In this document: piece by piece, positions 5,348 to 10,475 of the stretch
Numbering within the stretch: position 1 is the stretch's first letter
Layout: each line of letters opens with the position of its first letter
Assembly: GCA_937902125.1 (NCBI GenBank)
Contig: CALDIB010000020.1
Coordinates: 1-10,475 of the forward strand
Direction: 5' to 3'
Source: an uncultured Treponema sp.
GTDB lineage: Bacteria > Spirochaetota > Spirochaetia > Treponematales > Treponemataceae
DNA: 10,475 nucleotides
Notes under the pieces: generated by a model
The model's database searches: none
What the model was told of the DNA's origin: nothing
What the model saw: the letters and a program-made list of their open reading frames with translations, nothing else
Made by a program: the position numbers and the translations under genes

Positions 5348-8282
5348 AGGGATTTTTCACTCCTTTTTTGCCCCGCGCCTTTTTAGGCTCGCCAATGTCC
5401 GCGCTAAAGCTTTCAATCTTTACCGGGCTTCTCTGCAAAATCTTGTCTACTTTTCCGTCTCCGTCAATGTCAACTTTTCTTATGGCTTGAAGGGAACATT
5501 GGAAGCTTCCGTTCATAAGCCTGTTGCGGACGCTTTCGTCAAGCGCCAAAAAGTCAAACTTGTAAGAAAGAGTCTTTGAGTCAACTTCTATTTTTTTAGA
5601 AAGGGGCCTTCCTTTTTTGTCGTTCACTTGAATCAAATAATGGGTGGCGTTCTTTACGGCCGACCATGTGAACGTGTAATGCCGGGGATTTTTTTCGTCA
5701 AGCAAATACTCAACGTCCATAACTTTTGGATAAACCTCAAGCTTGGCCATCGGGTCAAGGGGAGCCACCGGCGTGATTCTAAAGCGGCCTATATTCTTTT
5801 GGTCCGTGTTTGAAATGTCGTAGCCGTCTTGGGTCATGGCATAAACCACAAGCTCGTAGTTTCCGGCCTCAAAAGTTTCGGGCAAGTCAAGGCTGAGCGA
5901 GTAAGGAATTTTCGGATTTCCGTTTTCGTAAGAAATTCCGTCAGGGGCCCGCAAAAGAACTTGCCTGTCGCGGCCCTCAACCCTGCTTATGACAATCTGG
6001 CTTTTTGCCGGATCGTCAACGGCGGTCCACCTGACCGCAAGGGGCTTTAGAACCGCGTCCACGCCGTCTATGACCGCGCCTTTTGCAGGAGACAAAATTT
6101 CAACAGGCCTAATCTTTACCAAAAGAAAGTTTCCTTCCGCCAAGCGTCCGTTTCTGCGGCCGCTTTTTCCTTCCACAGCGTTGGCCTTGGCCTGCAATTC
6201 GTAGCGATACATGGCTCGGTCAACAAAGCCAGGGTCATCATACATTTCGATTTCAGCGCCGGCTTGATACAAGTTGTCTTCGTAGGCGATGCTTCCGTCG
6301 CCGCTTTTGTAAATCGTCAACTTGTAAAAGTCCGCTTCAGGAACCTCGGCCCAATTAAACTTAAAGGGCTCGTCGGGATGGACAACGGCTTTTCCCATGG
6401 GCGCCAAAACCGCCGGCGCGGGCAGTTGGGGCAAAACCTCAAAGGACTTTGCCGGAGTGTCAAAAATCATTCCCAATTCGTTTCTGGCGTGGATTCTCCA
6501 ATAATAACGGCCGACGGCAAAGGAAATGGACGAAGCGCTTGAGCCGCCGACTTTTGCCGAATGGACTAGGCTTGAAAAATCCGGAGTTTTTGAAACTTGC
6601 AAAATGGAGTCAAAGTCTTGCGGCAGATTTTGCTTCCATGTAAATTTCATGTCGGCCGCAAAGCTGTCTCCCACCCGGTAGCCTTCCGGCGGCTCAATGG
6701 AGCGAACAAAAAGCTTTCCTTTTCGGGCGTAGAACATTCTTGGCTCGCTCGCCTTTGACTCGTTTCCTTCGTCGTCAATTTGGCTTACAGACCAATAATA
6801 TTTTCCCTCGCCCACGCCCGCTTTCCCAGGCATTAGTTCCAAATAATTTTTTTCCGTGGTCAAATTTACAAGGGGATTGGACTGGCGGCCGTCCATGTAA
6901 ATCTTCACCCGATACATAGCCGCCTCGTTTTCGCCCTTCCAAGAAAAATGGGAGGCGCCCACTTCTTGGGTTATGTCAAGGGTTCCGTTTTCCGCCGGCG
7001 TCAAAAGGCGGGGAACGTTAAGCTCGCCGCGGCGCTCAATCGCAAAGGATTGGATAGGACTGGGAGAGGCCAAGCCGATTTTGTTCAGCGAGTAAAAAGG
7101 CGTGACTTGCCAATAGTATTTTCCGGCGGGCAGCGTTGAAATTATGCTGGCTGTGGAAGAAACCCTCTGGGTCAAAACTGGATTTTTCATGTCGTTTCTT
7201 TTTGAAATGTCCAGCTGGTATGAGCTTGCGTAAGGGCTTTCCGTCCAAATCAAGCGGACCGACGGATTTCTTGTCCTGTAATAATATTCGTAGCCTTCAA
7301 CCGGAGTCACAAGGGCCGGCGTTGGCGAATAAAGAGCCTGCAAGCGGCCTTGAGCGCTCCGCTCTTGGTTTAAAATTTCGGTGGTTCCTTTTTTTACCGA
7401 AAGCGCCCGCCAACACCAAACGCCGCCCTCCAAGTCCACCGAAAGCTTGTTCAAGCCGTTGGCGTAGACCCGCCTTAAAACGTTTGAAAAATCTTTTTTG
7501 TCAGAAAGTTCCAGCATTAAGTCTTCGCCGTTTTCCAAGCGGGGCGACTTCCAAGAAAAAACTACGGGCGCCGACTCTCCTTGGTGAAACAAAATCTTTT
7601 GGTCAGGCCGGGGCGACAAAACGGCAAAGGGCTTGGCCTTAATTCCGTCTTTTGCCATGACAAGCGCCTCTCCGCTTTTTAAGGCGGCGCCTTCAACATT
7701 GGCGGAACCTTCCAAAAGGCGCAGGGCCACGGCGCCGGAGGAGCCCGAATCCATTTCCGCCGAAACGGAGGCGCCCTTTTGAATTTCCACGCTTGTTCCG
7801 CCCACAGAAAAGGTCATGCCGTTTTCCGCTTCGCTGGAATCGATTACCGCAGAACCTTCGGAAAGCTCCGCGCCAAAACTTTTGTCCTCATGCAAGAAAA
7901 CTTGCGCCATTGTGTTTTGGGAAAGCTCCAGCTGGTTTCCGTCCGTAAAGTGAACCGTCGCCTCGCTTAAGTCGCCGGTGTGCAAGGTGTCGCCGTTGTA
8001 AACCGGAGAGTTTTGGACAAGGCGAGTCCACAAGGCGCGGTCCAAAAATTTTCTTTCGGCGGCCTTGTATTTAAAAGTGATTGTGGCTATGGGCGTTTGG
8101 TCAAGGCGGCTCAGCGACTTAAAGTAAGACGAAAAGAAAAGCCAGGCGTTCACAGCGGCGCCGACAGTACAAATAAAAACCGTGACCAAAAATGGAATTA
8201 AAAGAGAATTCTTTGAAAGATGGAAGCGCTCAAAGGCGGCCGCGTCAACTTGGCTTGACGACAGTTTTATTTTCTTCTTCAT
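5337..8282 (-). CDS. FecR-domain protein with tandem fibronectin-III-like repeats, membrane-tethered
   Basis: This 981-residue protein has a short cytoplasmic N-terminus, one membrane helix (about 26-50) and a large presumed periplasmic part. Residues about 92-210 fit a FecR domain: PVYNGDTLHTGDLSEATVHF, an LxLSQNT-type turn, then short beta repeats and GEALVM. About seven beta-sandwich repeats follow (roughly 221-313, 320-415, 420-515, 525-615, 619-725, 726-838, 845-955). They carry recurring FSW/FTW strand starts and KYYW or RYYWR strand ends, as in FN3-like modules. Residues 938-946 (DIDGDGKVD) match a calcium-binding EF-hand or dockerin-type loop. FecR itself relays outer-membrane receptor signals to a sigma factor, but no sigma factor gene is visible here. 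Spirochaete FecR-FN3 proteins are otherwise poorly understood. Overlaps with the cyclase (38 nt) and the next gene (11 nt) suggest coupled expression and a shared role, perhaps as a periplasmic link or scaffold. That role is inference. Confidence 0.85.
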   Translation of the reverse strand: MKKKIKLSSSQVDAAAFERFHLSKNSLLIPFLVTVFICTVGAAVNAWLFFSSYFKSLSRLDQTPIATITFKYKAAERKFLDRALWTRLVQNSPVYNGDTLHTGDLSEATVHFTDGNQLELSQNTMAQVFLHEDKSFGAELSEGSAVIDSSEAENGMTFSVGGTSVEIQKGASVSAEMDSGSSGAVALRLLEGSANVEGAALKSGEALVMAKDGIKAKPFAVLSPRPDQKILFHQGESAPVVFSWKSPRLENGEDLMLELSDKKDFSNVLRRVYANGLNKLSVDLEGGVWCWRALSVKKGTTEILNQERSAQGRLQALYSPTPALVTPVEGYEYYYRTRNPSVRLIWTESPYASSYQLDISKRNDMKNPVLTQRVSSTASIISTLPAGKYYWQVTPFYSLNKIGLASPSPIQSFAIERRGELNVPRLLTPAENGTLDITQEVGASHFSWKGENEAAMYRVKIYMDGRQSNPLVNLTTEKNYLELMPGKAGVGEGKYYWSVSQIDDEGNESKASEPRMFYARKGKLFVRSIEPPEGYRVGDSFAADMKFTWKQNLPQDFDSILQVSKTPDFSSLVHSAKVGGSSASSISFAVGRYYWRIHARNELGMIFDTPAKSFEVLPQLPAPAVLAPMGKAVVHPDEPFKFNWAEVPEADFYKLTIYKSGDGSIAYEDNLYQAGAEIEMYDDPGFVDRAMYRYELQAKANAVEGKSGRRNGRLAEGNFLLVKIRPVEILSPAKGAVIDGVDAVLKPLAVRWTAVDDPAKSQIVISRVEGRDRQVLLRAPDGISYENGNPKIPYSLSLDLPETFEAGNYELVVYAMTQDGYDISNTDQKNIGRFRITPVAPLDPMAKLEVYPKVMDVEYLLDEKNPRHYTFTWSAVKNATHYLIQVNDKKGRPLSKKIEVDSKTLSYKFDFLALDESVRNRLMNGSFQCSLQAIRKVDIDGDGKVDKILQRSPVKIESFSADIGEPKKARGKKGVKNPYGL

Positions 8283-10416
8283 TCAAATTAACCTTTTCAA
8301 AATCCGGGGTTGGTATTCCAAGAAGTTCGCGAACCTCTTTCATGGTTTTTGGGCCTCTTGGTCCAACGGCTCTGGCGCAATCCGGGTCAACCTTAAAGTC
8401 AGGGTCGCTTCCTCTAAAGAATTTTTCAATGTCAAAGTTGGGCATATTCACCACGCCGTAAAAATGCTGCTCGCCCTTTCCCTTAACCTCAATGGTGACA
8501 GGAATGCGCTCAACCACAATTTCGTCGGCGGCAAACTCAGGCTTGATGGAGCGGCCGTTTTCCTCGCAGCGAATGTAGTCGCCCTTTATAAGGCTGTAAG
8601 TGTCTTCGGTAATCAAGATGTCCGTGCCGCAAGGCTTGTTGGTGGCTTCGGTTCGGCTGGCAAAGTTCACCGCGTCGCCGATGGCCGTGTATTCCATTTT
8701 TTCGCCGCCGCCCATAACGCCGGCAGTGACGCGGCCTGTGTTGATGCCGCAACCAATTTGAATGTGGGGCTTGTATCTGGCGCGAAGTTCTCCGGCGTGT
8801 TCCTTGGTGAAGATTTCAGCCGCCTTGTTGTATTCCATCAAGGCGTATCTCATGGCGATGATTCCCCGAATGCAGTTGATTGCGTCTTCCTTCACATGGC
8901 GGGAATGTTCCTCCGCAAGGCGCTTTTTTTCAGGATTGGAATCTGGAAGCTTTTCAAAACTTAAATCGTCTTCCCGCAAGATTCCCCAAACGCCCATGAT
9001 GGCGTCGCCTTCAAACTTGTCGATGTTTCCGCGGCTCAAGGTGACGCAGTTTACCATGCGGCCCATGTAGTCGTTAAGGAAGGTGATGATTTCCGCGGCG
9101 GACTCTTCCTTGAACCGCTCCTTAAAGCCGTCGGAAATTTTTGTAAAGCCGCGAATGTCGCTAAAGAAAATTGTGCAGTCCTTTAGGTGAGGCTCAAAGT
9201 CGATGCTCTTGGTGGCGATGGCTTTGGCGACGCCTTGGTTTGTGAACTTGGCGAAGGTGTTCAAAAATTCCTGCTCGTCCCTAGTTCCGCGATTTAAAAC
9301 GCCTATTTCATTTTTGCTGGCAAAGTTCAGGCGGGAAATTATCGGCGTGTTGAAATTTCCCTTTTGAATTTCGTAGGCCGCCAAAGAAAGTCGGCGCAAG
9401 GGCCTTGAAATGGCGAAGCGCGCGAAAAACAAAATCAAGATTATGGACACGCACAAAATGGCGGCGGTCAAGTAAAAGTTGTTCCTTGCGGCGGCGCGCG
9501 CTCCTTCAAGAACTGTGTCCAAAGGAACGATTGTCATAACCACAATGTCGCACATGGAAATTTTTTGGTAGGCGCCGTAGTAAGGAATCTTTTTTCCGCT
9601 TTGGCCGTCAATTTCGTCGTATGGAATTTGGCGGGCGTTGTCGTTGTTTTGGTTCGAGCCCCTCATCTCCCGGACAAGAGGATAGTTTTTCATGCTTTCG
9701 CCCCGCAAGACCCTTTCGGAATCCGGGTGCAGCAAAAGCTCGTCCGAATCGTTTATCATAAAGCTTGTGTTCAAGCTTCCTGTTCCCAAAATGTCCACAA
9801 GGCTTTCCGCCGAAAAAGTCACGCAGCAGGCTTGGTCGCGGCCGTTTTCCTTGTAGGGAAAAAAGAGACAAATGGCGGCGCGGCCAAACAAGGGACTTGC
9901 GTTTACGGCTATCGTTTCGCCCATGCAAGCGCGGCTCAAGGCGTCTTGGTTTTGCCTGAAAAATTCTTCCTGAACGCTTTCGTCAATTTCGTTGGCCACA
10001 AAAAAGCGGGAGTTCATCATTCTTATGTCGCCGGCGTTTCCCGAAGAAAAGCTGTCTTGGGACAAAACGCAAACCGAAGCCATGTCCATGTTCCGCTCAA
10101 AAAAGAAGCTTTGGGACTGCCTTGAAATTGGGGAATTTCTTCCTCCAGAAAGGACGCCCTGCAAGTCCAAAAGTTGGAACACGTTTGAGCGTATTGAAGA
10201 AAGGCGCTCTTCTATTGAAGAAGCCGAGCGGGAGTTTATCGTTAGATTGTTCTCTTCGGCGGTAAGACGCGCGTCTTTACTTTGGAAGTAACTATTCAAA
10301 AACGAGACGGAACCGAGCGACAGGACCACAATGAGCCCTATTATAAGCGCGAGCGTCACCCCAATCGGGCGGCGGACTCGGATGGATTTTTCACCATCTT
10401 GATTCTTTTCTGCCAT
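8245..10416 (-). CDS. Membrane-anchored class III adenylate cyclase with periplasmic sensor domain
   Basis: The 723-residue protein should convert ATP to cAMP on the cytoplasmic face of the inner membrane. In order it has a basic N-terminus, a membrane helix (about 18-41), a periplasmic sensor of about 270 residues, a second helix (about 314-336), a HAMP-like linker (ISRPL at 336-340, NEIG at 369-372) and a class III cyclase domain (about 411-660). The sensor has a dCache-like look, with LLLHPDSERVLRGE at 227-240. The catalytic set appears complete: metal-binding Asp420 (FFSDIRGF) and Asp471 (DKFEGDAIMG), adenine-selecting Lys467 and Thr577 (EYTAIGDAVN), and transition-state Asn584 and Arg588 (NFASR). 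Lys and Thr at the selectivity positions argue for ATP over GTP. A charged insert at about 479-511 follows the second metal-binding Asp. The start is the only ATG before the first membrane helix, but it lacks a well-spaced Shine-Dalgarno: an AAGGGG lies 20 nt upstream. The 3' end overlaps the next gene by 38 nt. The ligand sensed is unknown. Confidence 0.93.
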   Translation of the reverse strand: MAEKNQDGEKSIRVRRPIGVTLALIIGLIVVLSLGSVSFLNSYFQSKDARLTAEENNLTINSRSASSIEERLSSIRSNVFQLLDLQGVLSGGRNSPISRQSQSFFFERNMDMASVCVLSQDSFSSGNAGDIRMMNSRFFVANEIDESVQEEFFRQNQDALSRACMGETIAVNASPLFGRAAICLFFPYKENGRDQACCVTFSAESLVDILGTGSLNTSFMINDSDELLLHPDSERVLRGESMKNYPLVREMRGSNQNNDNARQIPYDEIDGQSGKKIPYYGAYQKISMCDIVVMTIVPLDTVLEGARAAARNNFYLTAAILCVSIILILFFARFAISRPLRRLSLAAYEIQKGNFNTPIISRLNFASKNEIGVLNRGTRDEQEFLNTFAKFTNQGVAKAIATKSIDFEPHLKDCTIFFSDIRGFTKISDGFKERFKEESAAEIITFLNDYMGRMVNCVTLSRGNIDKFEGDAIMGVWGILREDDLSFEKLPDSNPEKKRLAEEHSRHVKEDAINCIRGIIAMRYALMEYNKAAEIFTKEHAGELRARYKPHIQIGCGINTGRVTAGVMGGGEKMEYTAIGDAVNFASRTEATNKPCGTDILITEDTYSLIKGDYIRCEENGRSIKPEFAADEIVVERIPVTIEVKGKGEQHFYGVVNMPNFDIEKFFRGSDPDFKVDPDCARAVGPRGPKTMKEVRELLGIPTPDFEKVNLNEEENKTVVKPS
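8291..8297 (-). promoter_or_regulatory. Ribosome binding site of the FecR/FN3 gene, inside the cyclase gene
   Basis: AAAAGGT on the minus strand lies 8 nt before the ATG at 8282, within the last codons of the cyclase gene. It supports the long 38-nt overlap as real rather than a start called too early, and suggests translational coupling of the two genes. Confidence 0.5.
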
Positions 10417-10464
10417 AAGAATACTTTTTAAAATTACCCCTTATAACTTTTACAATATCTTCCT

Positions 10465-10470
10465 ATTATA
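10465..10470 (-). promoter_or_regulatory. Candidate -10 box upstream of the adenylate cyclase operon
   Basis: Read on the minus strand, a perfect TATAAT hexamer lies 48 nt before the cyclase ATG. A start of transcription around 10458 would leave a leader of about 40 nt. The matching -35 box would fall beyond the right edge of the window, so only half of the promoter can be seen. No other convincing promoter is visible between the four genes, which fits transcription of the cluster from here. AT-rich DNA produces such hexamers by chance, so the call is moderate. Confidence 0.5.
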
Positions 10471-10475
10471 CACGG

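Noticed and set aside
8245..8282. Over-called start of the FecR/FN3 gene because of the 38-nt overlap
   Set aside because: A suitable AAAAGG site precedes this ATG, and no later Met lies before the membrane helix, so the overlap is kept.
8182..8964. Open frame of 260 codons on the plus strand
   Set aside because: It lies opposite the cyclase catalytic domain, whose motifs are intact, and its product shows no recognisable family features. It is a shadow frame created by codon bias, like the other plus-strand frames opposite the four genes.

Overview
This window looks like chromosomal DNA from a treponeme (Spirochaetota), probably a host-associated species with mid-range GC. The grounds are the combination of gene families: a membrane-anchored class III adenylate cyclase, a FecR-domain protein with many fibronectin-III-like repeats, a beta-barrel-like outer-membrane protein, and a lipoprotein that ends in treponemal BspA-type leucine-rich repeats and carries a relaxed spirochaetal lipobox. 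The genus assignment is inference from these families. No rRNA or other marker gene is present.

All genes lie on the minus strand and read right to left as one tight cluster. A TATAAT -10 box sits at the right edge (10470..10465). The adenylate cyclase (10416..8245) comes first. It is overlapped by 38 nt by the FecR/FN3 protein (8282..5337), which is overlapped by 11 nt by the beta-barrel candidate (5347..4070). After 14 nt comes the 1312-residue mosaic lipoprotein (4055..117). A 75-nt gap then leads to a fifth gene, of which only the ribosome binding site and the first 13 codons are visible (41..1). I see no convincing terminator between any of these genes, so the cluster may be transcribed as one operon. 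I see no RNA genes, CRISPR arrays, transposases or phage genes.

The first three products could span the envelope. The cyclase sits in the inner membrane with a periplasmic sensor. The FecR/FN3 protein is tethered by one N-terminal membrane helix and has a long periplasmic chain of beta-sandwich repeats. The third protein has a secretion signal, beta-sandwich-like segments and a C-terminal barrel-like region ending in Phe. A plausible but unproven reading is an envelope-sensing system coupled to cAMP production. From memory, the order resembles Treponema pallidum TP0485-TP0484-TP0483, which would make this a conserved treponemal core.

The fourth gene looks like a more variable surface module added after that core. 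It joins treponemal lipoprotein Ig-like domains, a GGG-repeat beta-helix that resembles chlamydial Pmp repeats, another Ig-like segment and a BspA LRR tail. Its GC falls from about 57% near the 5' end to about 35% over the LRR tail (hand counts). A palindromic element lies inside the reading frame at 1020-1049 and encodes GHPELDSGSI. A degenerate copy in the same orientation lies just past the stop codon (59-99). The AT-rich tail is therefore bracketed by two related repeats, which suggests domain shuffling or invasion by a mobile palindromic repeat.
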